A DNA stretch of 62,937 nucleotides from CAYFUT01 sp964346395 (GCA_964346395.1 CAYFUT010000009.1:1-62937), one strand, 5' to 3'. Positions 51,354 through 60,601 are shown, numbered from the stretch's first letter. Numbers and translations are program-made. The notes: a model not told the origin generated them from the letters alone.

Positions 51354-51437
51354 GTTTAATGACTTAAATTTTTATTTTAGACAAAGCTGAATTCTGATAT
51401 CTTTTGAAGTATAGCCTAAGCTTAAGAAGGATATTTA

Positions 51438-51608
51438 CTATCTAACCGTTTTATTTCTAACATTATAAGTTGATTTTCGGTTACCTGGTAATAGAATCAA
51501 TCCTACTAGACCTAGAATCAGGGGTGGAATCACTGCTCCTGCTAGAGAACTCATAATAGTAAAGGTAAAACATAAAATGCTGCTGCCGCGTCTAATTTTA
51601 GCTGTCAC
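51438..51608 (-). CDS. 56-aa membrane peptide, hypothetical
   Basis: A small gene with GTG start and a strong AAAGGAGG site (minus strand, 51623-51616) at the right distance. The product is basic at both ends and has one long hydrophobic stretch ('LAGAVIPPLILGLVGLILL'). The ribosome site lies inside the end of the upstream small ORF, which suggests translational coupling. I do not recognise it. Confidence 0.5.
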   Translation of the reverse strand: MTAKIRRGSSILCFTFTIMSSLAGAVIPPLILGLVGLILLPGNRKSTYNVRNKTVR

Positions 51609-51822
51609 TATTCAGCCTCCTTTGTCCAAACAAGTAACTATCCTGTTGAATTATCTGAATAAATTGCGGATAAGTCAGGGGAAATAGAATTATAAAGAGC
51701 ATAAAAGAGAAAATGTGAATTATAATTTCACCAATTTTTACAGGTGAATTCACCATTTTTATTGAAGTAATTAAACTAGATGCGTATTCTTTTAGATAAA
51801 AATAATATATTTTGTTTTCCAT
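51598..51822 (-). CDS. 74-aa hydrophobic protein, hypothetical
   Basis: A small ORF with one strong membrane segment ('IIIHIFSFMLFIILFPLTYP'). Its end overlaps the next gene by 11 bases, and its last codons contain that gene's ribosome site, the usual picture of a two-gene unit. No ribosome site is seen at its own ATG 51822; an internal ATG (residue 23) is possible. Support is therefore moderate to low. Confidence 0.35.
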   Translation of the reverse strand: MENKIYYFYLKEYASSLITSIKMVNSPVKIGEIIIHIFSFMLFIILFPLTYPQFIQIIQQDSYLFGQRRLNSDS

Positions 51823-51875
51823 AAAATAAATTTCTATTATTTACAAATGTATAAAATAATCAGGGGGGGATTGTG

Positions 51876-53378
51876 ATGAAAAATTGGATGCAGCTAAAAA
51901 GTGGTACAGACATTCGAGGTGTAGCGGTAGCAGAAAACGAAGGAGCAGTAGAGTTAACAGAGAAAGCAACCGAGACTATTGGTAAAAGTTATATTTCTTG
52001 GCTAAGTAGCCAGCAGGATAAGCCGAAAAGAAGATTAGAAGTAGGGGTGGGGATGGATTCGCGAATTACAGGCGAGAAGCTAAAAAAAGCTCTGCTGACA
52101 GGTCTTGCGGCTTGCGGGGCTAGTGTATATGACTGTGGATTGGCTTCTACTCCTGCGATGTTTATGTCGACAGTACTGGCTGATTATGAATATGATGGAG
52201 CTATAATGATTACCGCTAGTCATTTACCTTATAATCGGAATGGATTTAAATTTTTCACCTCGGAAGGTGGATTAGAGGAGGAAGATATTGAAAGTATTCT
52301 AACTATTGCTGACCAGAAAGACTTTTCGCTAACTGAAGAGCAGGGGACAATTAAGGAAATAGATTTAATTAGTGGTTATGCCCAATACCTGGTGAATAAG
52401 ATTCGAAGTGAGGTTAAAGGAGACCAATCGGAACCTCTGGCCGGATTTAATATTGTAGTGGATGCTGGCAATGGAGCCGGCGGTTTCTTTACGGAGGAAA
52501 TTTTGGAGCCATTAGGAGCAGATACTTCTGGGAGTCAGTTTTTACAGCCGGATGGTTATTTTCCTAATCATGTACCTAATCCAGAAAATGAGGCTGCTAT
52601 GGAAGCTATCAGAAAGACAGTTGTCGATAACAAGGCTGATTTGGGAATAATTTTTGATACTGATGTAGATCGAGCGGCAGTGGTAGATAGTGAAGGTCAG
52701 ATAATAAATAAAAATAAGTTAATTGCTTTAGCTTCTGCGATTGTGTTAGAAGACTATCCCGGGGCTATGATAGTAACTGATTCTGTTACTTCAAAGGGAT
52801 TACAGCAGTTTATTGAAGAAAAATTAGGCGGTCATCATCACCGGTTTAAACGAGGTTATAAAAATGTTATTAATGAAGCAGTTAGATTAAATAAGGCAGG
52901 AAAAGAAGCACCGCTGGCAATTGAAACTTCCGGGCACGCAGCTTTTAAGGAAAATTATTTTTTAGATGATGGAGCTTATTTAATAGCTAAAATATTAATT
53001 AAAATGGCTAATTTGCAACTAGAGGCGGGGGCAAGTATCAGTAATTTAATTGCTGATTTGCACGAAGCAGAAATAACAGAAGAATATAGGATGACTATTC
53101 AGCGGGATGATTTTCAGGCTTACGGGGAGCAGATATTAAATACTTTGAAGGATTACGTTCAAGAAATAGAAGATTGGGAAGTAGCTCCTAAAAATTATCA
53201 AGGGATTCGGGTTAACTGCGGCGGAAAAGACTGGTTTTTACTCCGGTTATCTCTCCATGACCCAGTTTTAGTTTTAAATATGGAATCGGAAAATGAAGAA
53301 AATTTTGTGGCAGTAAAAGAAAAGTTGATCACTTTTCTGCAGAAGTTTAAAGATGTAGATTCAACTCTACTTACTTAG
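51876..53378 (+). CDS. Phosphomannomutase/phosphoglucomutase family protein
   Basis: A 500-aa alpha-D-phosphohexomutase that interconverts hexose 1- and 6-phosphates for sugar-nucleotide and envelope synthesis. The phosphoserine loop is 'ITASHLPYNRNGFKFF'; the metal loop 'DTDVDRAAVVD'; the sugar loop 'ETSGHAAF'. The Pro-Tyr-Asn variant of the loop fits the PMM/PGM subgroup. ATG 51876 lies 7 bases after a G-rich ribosome site; GTG 51873 is just before it. A shared terminator separates it from recA. Confidence 0.92.
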   Translation: MKNWMQLKSGTDIRGVAVAENEGAVELTEKATETIGKSYISWLSSQQDKPKRRLEVGVGMDSRITGEKLKKALLTGLAACGASVYDCGLASTPAMFMSTVLADYEYDGAIMITASHLPYNRNGFKFFTSEGGLEEEDIESILTIADQKDFSLTEEQGTIKEIDLISGYAQYLVNKIRSEVKGDQSEPLAGFNIVVDAGNGAGGFFTEEILEPLGADTSGSQFLQPDGYFPNHVPNPENEAAMEAIRKTVVDNKADLGIIFDTDVDRAAVVDSEGQIINKNKLIALASAIVLEDYPGAMIVTDSVTSKGLQQFIEEKLGGHHHRFKRGYKNVINEAVRLNKAGKEAPLAIETSGHAAFKENYFLDDGAYLIAKILIKMANLQLEAGASISNLIADLHEAEITEEYRMTIQRDDFQAYGEQILNTLKDYVQEIEDWEVAPKNYQGIRVNCGGKDWFLLRLSLHDPVLVLNMESENEENFVAVKEKLITFLQKFKDVDSTLLT

Positions 53379-53396
53379 AGGTAAGAGGTGGATGCA

Positions 53397-53436
53397 GGGG
53401 CAGGAGGGCTTAAAAACCTATCCTGCCGTTTTATTT
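53397..53436. terminator. Bidirectional terminator between the hexomutase and recA
   Basis: GGCAGGA pairs with TCCTGCC (53399-53427) with an A-rich loop and T run (ttttatttt). It serves the plus-strand mutase gene and, in reverse, recA. Confidence 0.75.
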
Positions 53437-54468
53437 TCACTCTTCTGTGTTTTCTTCTTTTTCTTCTTCAGAGGACACCATTCCTATCTCCTGCTTAATA
53501 TCGCGCTCAATTTTATTTTTTAACTCCAGATTATCTTTTAGCTTTTCAATAGTGTTATCTTGGCCCTGGGCAAGCGTCTCGCCGTCATAAGAATACCAGG
53601 CTCCGGCCCGTTCGATAACTTCGGTTTCTTCTCCTAAATTGATTAAACAGCTTTCCTGGCTGATTCCTTCGCCGTAGTAAATATCGAAATTAGCTGTTTT
53701 AAAGGGCGGAGCTACCTTGTTTTTGACCACCTTAACTTTAGTATGGGCGCCTTTGGATTCCTCGCCGTCTTTGATAGCCTGTTTGCGCCTAATATCCAGC
53801 CGAACTGAAGAGTAAAATTTAAGAGCTCGGCCGCCAGGGGTAGTTTCCGGATTTCCGAATCTGACGCCTACTTTCATTCTGATCTGGTTAATGAAGACGC
53901 AGGTACATTTGCTTTCGCTGAGCACCCCGGAAAGTTTGCGCATAGCCTGGGACATCAGCCGTGCCTGCAGGCCTACGTGTGCGTCGCCCATTTCTCCTTC
54001 AATTTCTGCTTCGGGAACCAGAGCAGCTACAGAGTCAACTACAATGAGATCTACTGCTCCGCTGCGGGCCAAAGTTTCTACGATCTCTAAAGCATTTTCT
54101 CCAGTATTGGGTTGAGAAACGAGCAGTTCATTAATATCTACGCCGATACTTTTAGCATAAGTAGGGTCCAGCGCATTTTCTACGTCAATAAAAGCAGCAA
54201 TTCCGCCTTCCGCCTGTACTGAAGCAATCATATGCAGGGCAAGGGTAGTTTTCCCGGAAGCTTCTGGGCCGAAAATTTCTACAATTCTGCCCTTGGGGAT
54301 ACCTCCTACGCCCAGAGCCTTATCTAAAGTCAGAGCTCCTGTGGATATGGATTCGACATCCATTGCTTCTGCTTCCCCGAGTTTCATAATTGAACCTTTA
54401 CCGTGTTCTTTTTTTATCTGGTCTATTGTTCGATTGAGAGCTTTTTCTTTTTTTTCACTGAGTTCCAT
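53437..54468 (-). CDS. recA: Recombinase RecA
   Basis: A 343-aa RecA, the strand-exchange and SOS-activating ATPase. Walker A is 'GPEASGKTT' (67-75), Walker B 'VDLIVVDSVAAL' and loop L2 'MKVGVRFGNPETTPGGRALKF'. The C-terminal tail is acidic, as usual. It has its own strong promoter; no clear LexA box was seen by eye. Confidence 0.98.
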   Translation of the reverse strand: MELSEKKEKALNRTIDQIKKEHGKGSIMKLGEAEAMDVESISTGALTLDKALGVGGIPKGRIVEIFGPEASGKTTLALHMIASVQAEGGIAAFIDVENALDPTYAKSIGVDINELLVSQPNTGENALEIVETLARSGAVDLIVVDSVAALVPEAEIEGEMGDAHVGLQARLMSQAMRKLSGVLSESKCTCVFINQIRMKVGVRFGNPETTPGGRALKFYSSVRLDIRRKQAIKDGEESKGAHTKVKVVKNKVAPPFKTANFDIYYGEGISQESCLINLGEETEVIERAGAWYSYDGETLAQGQDNTIEKLKDNLELKNKIERDIKQEIGMVSSEEEKEENTEE

Positions 54469-54514
54469 CTTTTTTCCTCCTTACGGGAATGAAATTTCTG
54501 GTTAGTGGTTTTTA

Positions 54515-54543
54515 ATTATAGTAAAGTTATTAATCTACGTCAA
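54515..54543 (-). promoter_or_regulatory. recA promoter
   Basis: On the minus strand TTGACG (54543-54538) and TATAAT (54520-54515) with a 17-base spacer, 47 bases before the recA ATG and ahead of the AAGGAGG site. Confidence 0.75.
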
Positions 54544-54560
54544 AATAAAATATTTATTTT

Positions 54561-54752
54561 TTACTTAAATAGGTTATTTTTTAGTTGATCAATTTCTTTT
54601 TGTTTTTTAGCAGTTCCTTTTTCATCAATAATTACTTTCAGAACGTCTCCTTCTTTAGCTCCGGCAGGTAAAGCTGCTTTGGGAACGTCGAATATTTTAT
54701 TTTTATATTCGATTACTGCTTTATCCCCTTCACATCTATCAATTACCCACAT
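54561..54752 (-). CDS. DUF3006 domain protein
   Basis: A 63-aa beta-rich protein of the DUF3006 family ('WVIDRCEGDKAVIEY' then 'DVPKAALPAGAKEGDVLKV'). Such genes commonly lie beside ComEC-like MBL-fold hydrolases; here the MBL gene (57059-58246) is on the same strand but separated by the divergent recQ gene. Function unknown. Strong ribosome site. Confidence 0.82.
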   Translation of the reverse strand: MWVIDRCEGDKAVIEYKNKIFDVPKAALPAGAKEGDVLKVIIDEKGTAKKQKEIDQLKNNLFK

Positions 54753-54957
54753 GTTTCCACCCCCACTATTAGTATATCAGAAAAAGACAACTAAAGAAAC
54801 CGCAAAACCAATTTTAACCTAATCACCTAAAAAATGTTTAATTTGCAGCTTATGGGGATTATAATTTAATATCAGCAGTAACTTATGGTATAATAAAGAC
54901 CGTACTTTAAAAATAAGAGTCGCTAATTATAATGACTTAAGTGGGAGAGGTTAGAGT

Positions 54958-57036
54958 ATGGACTGGATGAAAGTAGCTAGACGAAAACTGGAAAAACATT
55001 TTGGTTATGAAAATTTCTTTGCTACTCAGGAGGAGATTCTAAAGTATATTTTTAAGGGAGAAAATGTTCTGGGGGTGCTACCTACCGGCGGTGGGAAATC
55101 GCTCTGTTATCAGATTCCTGCTGTCTGTTATTCTGAATTAGTAGTAGTAGTGTCGCCTTTGATTTCACTGATGAAAGACCAGGTGGATAAATTAGTTAAT
55201 AAAGGGGTTAAAGCAGCTTATTTGAACAGTAGTTTAACGCGTAAAAACAGAAAACAAGTACTGGCCGGGCTGAGAGCTAACGAGTATGATATTTTATATG
55301 TAGCCCCTGAGCGGTTTCAGTCTGATAAATTTTTAGCAGTCATTAAGGAGTTGGAGATTAGATTATTGGCTGTGGATGAGGTACACTGCATTTCAGAATG
55401 GGGGCATAATTTCCGGCCGGATTATTTGAAGTTAGCAGCAGTTAAGGACCAGTTAGCAGTTGATCAGGTGCTGGGTTTAACAGCTACGGCCACTCCCGAA
55501 GTAAGACGGGATATTATTTCTAAACTGAGGTTAGCTGATTACCAGGAAGTAGTAAAGGGATTTAGTCGGGACAATTTAAACTTTGCGGTAAAAGAAGTAG
55601 CAGGAGAAGCAGAAAAGAAAGACCAGTTAACTAGTCTTCTGGCAGCCGAAGCGGTGCCGGCAATTATTTATGCAGGAACTAGAAGCAATGTAGAAGAGTT
55701 AACTGATTTACTTACCGAAGATTATCAGACTGTCGGTTATCACGGGGGAATGAATTCGGCGGATCGAAAAGAAGCGCAGGAACTATTTATGCGGGGACAG
55801 AAGGATGTGGTAGTGGCTACTAAGGCTTTCGGGATGGGGCTGGATAAAGAAGATGTTCGGCTGGTAATCCACTATGATTTACCGGAAAACATTGAATCCT
55901 ATTACCAGCAGGCAGGTCGAGCCGGTCGAGATGGTCGGCCGAGCAAATGTGTATTACTTTATTGCTCAGAAGATAAAAGTTTAATTGAGTTTTTCATTGA
56001 TTCTGATTATCCAGAATCCTGGGTAATTAAGCGGGTCGGTAGATGGTTAGCTAGTCAGAATGGTTCTAGGATTCAGGTTAATTTCTACAACTTAAAGCAG
56101 AAGTTGCCTTTTTCTGTAGACCAATATACCTTACGTTCTATTTTTAATTTGTTTTGCCGCAGTGGTTATTTAGAAAAAACAGGGTGGCAGAAAGGAAAGC
56201 ACATCTATCAGATCAAACAGGAGATTGATTCTCCCCGGTTAACTAAGATTGATTTTAGTAACTTACGGGAATTAAAACAGAGTCGGTATCATAAGTTAGA
56301 GCAGATATGTGAGTATGCCACTACTGATGACTGCCGGCACCAGTTTATCCTTGACTATTTTGAGAGTAAGGAGCAGGAAATCGACTGCCCCGGTTGTGAT
56401 AACTGTAATAATTTACAGGAGATAACTAATGAAGCTGGAGAGAATAAATCGCTTATAGGCCAGATGCTGCGCTGTGTAAAGCATTTAGAAGATGATTTTG
56501 GGGTTACTACCGCGGCTAAAGTATTGGCCGGTTCTCAGGCAAAAAAAATTAAGCGCAATAATCTTGACCAACTTTCTAATCACGGTTTGTTGAGCTGTTA
56601 TACTCAGAATGAGGTAAGGGACTTAGTAGAACAGCTGCTGGAAGTTGGTTATATTAAGCAGAGCAGCGGGCGTTATCCGATGATTGGCTTGACTAGAAAA
56701 GGAAGTCGAGTTTTAAATGAACAGGTAGACCCGGAAGTTGAATTGGATCTACCGGCAGAAGAAACTGAAGCTTCGGCAGGTAAACAAGATAGAGAAATAA
56801 CAGAAGAAGAAATAAATGAAGAACTATTAGCTGAATTGAAGTCGAGGCGGCTTAAATTGGCGGAAGAAGAAGGGAATCCTGCTTTTGTAGTCGCTCATGA
56901 CTCTACACTGGAGGAAATGGCAGCTAGACTACCGACCAGCCGGGAGGAACTGCTGGCCGTTAGCGGCATTGGTGAGGTTAAGTATCAGCGCTATGGGGAA
57001 GAGTTTTTAGCTGCTATAGATGAGTTTGTAAGCTGA
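54958..57036 (+). CDS. recQ: ATP-dependent DNA helicase RecQ
   Basis: A 692-aa 3'-5' helicase. Walker A is 'LPTGGGKSLCYQIP'; the Walker B box reads D-E-V-H ('AVDEVHCISEWGHNFRPDYL'); helicase motif VI is 'QQAGRAGRDGRPS'. The zinc-binding cysteines are in 'ICEYATTDDCRH' and 'DCPGCDNC'; an RQC winged domain follows and an HRDC domain ends the protein ('LPTSREELLAVSGIGEVKYQRYG'). The promoter probably uses TATAAT at 54889-54894 with a weak -35 box. Confidence 0.96.
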   Translation: MDWMKVARRKLEKHFGYENFFATQEEILKYIFKGENVLGVLPTGGGKSLCYQIPAVCYSELVVVVSPLISLMKDQVDKLVNKGVKAAYLNSSLTRKNRKQVLAGLRANEYDILYVAPERFQSDKFLAVIKELEIRLLAVDEVHCISEWGHNFRPDYLKLAAVKDQLAVDQVLGLTATATPEVRRDIISKLRLADYQEVVKGFSRDNLNFAVKEVAGEAEKKDQLTSLLAAEAVPAIIYAGTRSNVEELTDLLTEDYQTVGYHGGMNSADRKEAQELFMRGQKDVVVATKAFGMGLDKEDVRLVIHYDLPENIESYYQQAGRAGRDGRPSKCVLLYCSEDKSLIEFFIDSDYPESWVIKRVGRWLASQNGSRIQVNFYNLKQKLPFSVDQYTLRSIFNLFCRSGYLEKTGWQKGKHIYQIKQEIDSPRLTKIDFSNLRELKQSRYHKLEQICEYATTDDCRHQFILDYFESKEQEIDCPGCDNCNNLQEITNEAGENKSLIGQMLRCVKHLEDDFGVTTAAKVLAGSQAKKIKRNNLDQLSNHGLLSCYTQNEVRDLVEQLLEVGYIKQSSGRYPMIGLTRKGSRVLNEQVDPEVELDLPAEETEASAGKQDREITEEEINEELLAELKSRRLKLAEEEGNPAFVVAHDSTLEEMAARLPTSREELLAVSGIGEVKYQRYGEEFLAAIDEFVS

Positions 57037-57058
57037 GTGCGGTAGTAAGTAATATTTA

Positions 57059-58246
57059 CTACTTATGACTCGAAACTAGATTTCCTTCTGCATCATAAAG
57101 TTCAGCGGGATCTCCGTTATTATTCCAGATATACCAGTCGTCCCAGACAAATTGGTTGGAGCCGGAAGTAGCGTCTGGTCCGGCGACAACAGAAATAGCT
57201 TCTCCTGCTTTGATTATGGTATCGGCGGGAAAATGAAAAGTCTGTTGGCCTTGGACACTAACTAATTTCCAGCCGGAAAGATCTCTATTTTCTTCCCCTG
57301 TATTTTTAATCCTGACTACTTCCGTTTCAAGATTTAGATAGCTGATGTTTACGCTGCCGCTAGAAGCGGTGGCTTTATTATTGTGAGTCGGTTCAGTATC
57401 TGTGTTTTCTACATTGAAAGAAATGTTTTTTCCATCGCTGACAGCAATAATAGTACCTTGTTTGTCTGTTCGGTATAGTTCTATCCCTTGATTCACAAGA
57501 CGAGAGATAATTTGTGAGGACGGATGCCCGTATCTATTATCTTCACCTACACTAAGAACAGCATAATCAGGATCAGTAGCCTGCAAGAAGGAACGGCAAG
57601 TGGAAGAGTCGCTACCGTGGTGCGGTACTTTTAACAGATCAGTATCTATTTTATAACCTTCAGAAATTATTTGCCGTTCTGCTTTTGCTTCGGCGTCGCC
57701 GGAAAAAAGGAAGGAAGTATCCTTATAAATAACTTTAGTTACGATTGAATGATTGTTTAAGTTTTCATAATTATTTTTTACGGGGCCGAGCAGCTTAACC
57801 TGCAGGCGGCTGGTAGTGACCAATTCGATGCCTGCTTTACCGGCTGTGATTTTCTTGTTTTTGCGTTTGACGGCCAATAATACATCTTTATAAGTCTGTG
57901 TTGTATGACTAACATCAGGTAGATAGATATTGCCGATAGTAAAGTTGGCAATGACACTGTCCAGACCGCCGATATGGTCAGCGTGGGGATGGGTGCCAAT
58001 TACATAATCAAGGCGGTGGATGCCCTGTTTTTTTAGGTAGTTGACAATCAGCTCTTCATCACTATTCCGGCCAGCATCAATCAGCATAGTTTCCTGGTTA
58101 GGAAGCTGGATGAATACGGCATCTCCTTGACCGACATTGATGAAATGAGTCTTTAACTCTCTAGAAGCTAGGGTAGGAGATACACAGGTGACTAGTAAAA
58201 TTGTGATTAATACTAGAATGTTAATTATTTGTTTTCTGGTAGACAT
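57059..58246 (-). CDS. Exported MBL-fold hydrolase (ComEC-like) with lamin-tail domain
   Basis: A 395-aa secreted or periplasmic protein: signal peptide (1-27), then a ComEC/Rec2-type metallo-beta-lactamase domain with 'THPHADHIGGLD' and 'FSGDAEAKAE', 'KVPHHGSDSS', and a C-terminal lamin-tail (LTD) Ig-like domain (about 285-395, 'VVRIKNTGEENRDLSGWKLVS'). Family members are thought to be nucleases or phosphodiesterases acting outside the cytoplasm. Its own start has a gggggg-rich ribosome site. Confidence 0.87.
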   Translation of the reverse strand: MSTRKQIINILVLITILLVTCVSPTLASRELKTHFINVGQGDAVFIQLPNQETMLIDAGRNSDEELIVNYLKKQGIHRLDYVIGTHPHADHIGGLDSVIANFTIGNIYLPDVSHTTQTYKDVLLAVKRKNKKITAGKAGIELVTTSRLQVKLLGPVKNNYENLNNHSIVTKVIYKDTSFLFSGDAEAKAERQIISEGYKIDTDLLKVPHHGSDSSTCRSFLQATDPDYAVLSVGEDNRYGHPSSQIISRLVNQGIELYRTDKQGTIIAVSDGKNISFNVENTDTEPTHNNKATASSGSVNISYLNLETEVVRIKNTGEENRDLSGWKLVSVQGQQTFHFPADTIIKAGEAISVVAGPDATSGSNQFVWDDWYIWNNNGDPAELYDAEGNLVSSHK

Positions 58247-58329
58247 GAATGACCCCCCCTTTTTCTACCTATTTCGACATTTTTCTTCTTTTTCCTCCCC
58301 GGAGTAAGCAGTAATTTGATAATGAGGTC

Positions 58330-58376
58330 TTACGGCTAAATTTCCCTTTCAACTTGCAGGACTTATTTAGCCGTAA
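58330..58376. repeat. 12-bp perfect inverted repeat joined to a family C repeat
   Basis: TTACGGCTAAAT (58330-58341) and ATTTAGCCGTAA (58365-58376) are exact inverted copies with a 23-base loop. The right arm overlaps the start of the family C repeat. Confidence 0.75.
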
Positions 58377-58408
58377 TGCGAGCAAAGCGGAGTTAATATC
58401 TTTGATGA
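58364..58408 (+). repeat. Dispersed intergenic repeat, family C, copy 3 (short)
   Basis: Core CCGTAATGCGAGCAAAG at 58371-58387, then TTAATATCT and GATG. The second half seen in the other copies is missing. It lies just upstream of the ribosome site of the C_GCAxxG_C_C gene. Confidence 0.7.
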
Positions 58409-58442
58409 AAATTTTACAAATAAATTAAGGAGGAATTAGTTA

Positions 58443-58871
58443 ATGGCTGAGCCACAACTGAGTCAATTAATAAAGGACGGATATATGGAAAAGCATGATT
58501 TGAGCTGTAGTGAAACAATTTTGTACGGAGCCAATCAAGTTTATGATTTGGGATTGGATGAAAAAGCTTTGCATATGGCAGCCGGTTTTGGTGCTGGAAT
58601 GGGAGTTGAAAGCGTCTGCGGAGCCTTAACCGGAGGAATTATGGTGTTAGGAGTCTTATTCGTAGATGATAGTGCTCATGAAAACAATTCACTTATTTAT
58701 GATCTGGCAGAGCAGTTTTTAACTGCTTATCAAGAACGGATGGGGGAGATTGAGTGCCGGTCACTAAGAGATAAATATTATAATAAGCAGGTAGCCGATG
58801 TTTCCGGCTGTCGGGAAATAATATTGACCACTGCAGAAGTTTTAGAAGAGTTTATTGCAAAGAAATCTTAG
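58443..58871 (+). CDS. C_GCAxxG_C_C family redox protein
   Basis: A 142-aa protein of the putative redox-active C_GCAxxG_C_C family. The Cys in 'DLSCSETILYGANQVY', the central 'VESVCGALTGG', and the later Cys residues in 'IECRSLRDKYYN' and 'VSGCREII' form the family pattern; the helical core would bind a cofactor or metal. Genes of this kind are common in anaerobes. Strong aaggaggaa site. Partner unknown. Confidence 0.87.
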   Translation: MAEPQLSQLIKDGYMEKHDLSCSETILYGANQVYDLGLDEKALHMAAGFGAGMGVESVCGALTGGIMVLGVLFVDDSAHENNSLIYDLAEQFLTAYQERMGEIECRSLRDKYYNKQVADVSGCREIILTTAEVLEEFIAKKS

Positions 58872-58983
58872 CTTAAAGAGGCCTCCCCTGGAAGTTTTTT
58901 AGTTTTTGGCTGTATACTCCATAATTACTCAAACCTTCTCACCTACAATATAGGATACCACTTTAAAATAGATATTGTGATTT

Positions 58984-59007
58984 CAATGCATATTTGTTTA
59001 TGCATTG
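58984..59007 (+). promoter_or_regulatory. 9-bp inverted repeat before comM
   Basis: CAATGCATA and TATGCATTG flank a 6-base loop, 42 bases upstream of the comM start. It could be an operator or a short mRNA hairpin; no regulator is nearby. Confidence 0.35.
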
Positions 59008-59048
59008 GTTACCTTACATAGTAAATTATGGTGGGAAGGTGAATACAT

Positions 59049-60587
59049 ATGTTAGCTAAAACAGTTAGCAATGCAGTCTTGGGGATTGAGGGTTATGAAG
59101 TGGAAGTCGAGATAGATTTAGCGAAAGGCCTGCCTAGTTTTAACATAGTCGGCCTGCCGGATGCTGCTGTTCGGGAAGCCAAAGAGCGGGTGCGAGCGGC
59201 AATCAAGAATTCCGGCTTTCAGTTTCCGGTTAAGAAGATTACCGTTAATTTAGCTCCGGCCGATATTAAAAAAGAAGGGCCAACTTTCGACCTGGCAATT
59301 GCAGTGGGAATTCTAGCTGCGAGCGGTGTGCTTGCTGATGATGTGGATACCGATTATGCTCTAATAGGCGAGTTGTCCCTGGACGGCAGTGTCAAGAGCG
59401 TGAAGGGAATTTTACCGAAGGTTTTGGCGGCGCAGGAAGCCGGTAAGCAGGGAGTATTGCTGCCTAAACCTAATGCTGCGGAAGCTTCGGTAGTAGAGGG
59501 TCTGGATGTAATTCCAGTGAACAGCTTGCGGGAGACTATCGACTGGCTGCTGGGAGAAGAAGAACTGGAGCCGGCGGTTAATAACTGGCAGTTAAGCCGA
59601 ACAGATGACTACCAGCTTGATTTTCAGGATGTTAAAGGTCAGGCTCACGCCAAGCGGGCATTGGAAATAGCAGCTGCCGGCGGCCATAATGTACTGATGG
59701 TTGGGCCACCGGGGGCAGGCAAGACAATGCTGGCTAAAAGGCTGCCCACAATTCTTCCGCCGTTAACTAAAGAAGAAGCAATGGAAATTACGAAAATTTT
59801 CAGTATTATCGGTAAACTTTCGGCTGATCAGCCGCTGATCAGTCAGCGGCCCTTTCGCAGTCCGCACCATACTACCTCGCAGGCAGGAATTATCGGCGGC
59901 GGCCGCATTCCTCAGCCGGGCGAAATCAGTCTGGCTCATCAGGGCGTCCTGTTTCTTGATGAACTGCCGGAGTTTAAAAAGAGTGTCTTAGAGGTGCTGC
60001 GGCAGCCGTTAGAAGAAGGAAAAGTTAGTATTTCTCGGGCGCTGACTACTTTGGAATATCCGGCGGATTTCATGCTGGTGGCCAGTATGAACCCCTGTCC
60101 GTGCGGATATTACGGCGATCAAGGTCGGGAGTGCACTTGTAGTTCCTATGAAATTAAGCGTTATCTCAATAAAATTTCTGGACCATTATTAGATCGGATT
60201 GATATTCATCTAGAAGTGCCGCGGCTGGAAGTAGATGAATTGACCACTTATCGTCAGGGTGAGAGTTCACAAGAGATAAAGGAACGGGTAATTGCTGCCC
60301 GCAGCAGGCAGTCGCAGCGGTTAGAAGCTAGCTCCGCAGAGTATAATGCGGAAATGGGTAGTGCAGCGCTGGAAGAATATTGTTCTTTGCAGTCGGGAGC
60401 GGAAGATTTACTAACTCAGGCTATTGAACGCTTACAGTTGAGTGCGCGGGGCTATGACCGGATTTTGAAGTTGGCCCGAACAATTGCTGATTTAGAAGAA
60501 GCAGATGTAATTTCCGATGAGCATATTGGGGAAGCAATTCAGTACCGCAGTTTGGACCGCCGATATACTGTAGGGGCTACTGGATAA
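59049..60587 (+). CDS. comM: YifB/ComM-family Mg-chelatase-like AAA+ ATPase
   Basis: A 512-aa protein: N-terminal Lon-like substrate domain (5-165, 'LPSFNIVGLPDAAVREAKERV', 'PADIKKEGPTFDLAIAVGIL'), a AAA+ core with Walker A 'GPPGAGKTMLAKRLP' and Walker B 'GVLFLDELPEF', and a C-terminal Mg-chelatase-type domain. ComM is a branch-migration helicase in natural transformation of Gram-negatives; in this organism it may assist recombination, as recA and recQ are near. Normal length. Confidence 0.95.
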   Translation: MLAKTVSNAVLGIEGYEVEVEIDLAKGLPSFNIVGLPDAAVREAKERVRAAIKNSGFQFPVKKITVNLAPADIKKEGPTFDLAIAVGILAASGVLADDVDTDYALIGELSLDGSVKSVKGILPKVLAAQEAGKQGVLLPKPNAAEASVVEGLDVIPVNSLRETIDWLLGEEELEPAVNNWQLSRTDDYQLDFQDVKGQAHAKRALEIAAAGGHNVLMVGPPGAGKTMLAKRLPTILPPLTKEEAMEITKIFSIIGKLSADQPLISQRPFRSPHHTTSQAGIIGGGRIPQPGEISLAHQGVLFLDELPEFKKSVLEVLRQPLEEGKVSISRALTTLEYPADFMLVASMNPCPCGYYGDQGRECTCSSYEIKRYLNKISGPLLDRIDIHLEVPRLEVDELTTYRQGESSQEIKERVIAARSRQSQRLEASSAEYNAEMGSAALEEYCSLQSGAEDLLTQAIERLQLSARGYDRILKLARTIADLEEADVISDEHIGEAIQYRSLDRRYTVGATG

Positions 60588-60601
60588 TTAGAGAAAAGAT
60601 T

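Noticed and set aside
54469..54560. LexA (SOS) box before recA
   Set aside because: No clear CGAAC-type or other palindromic box near the promoter could be seen; it may use a diverged LexA site, but this cannot be claimed.
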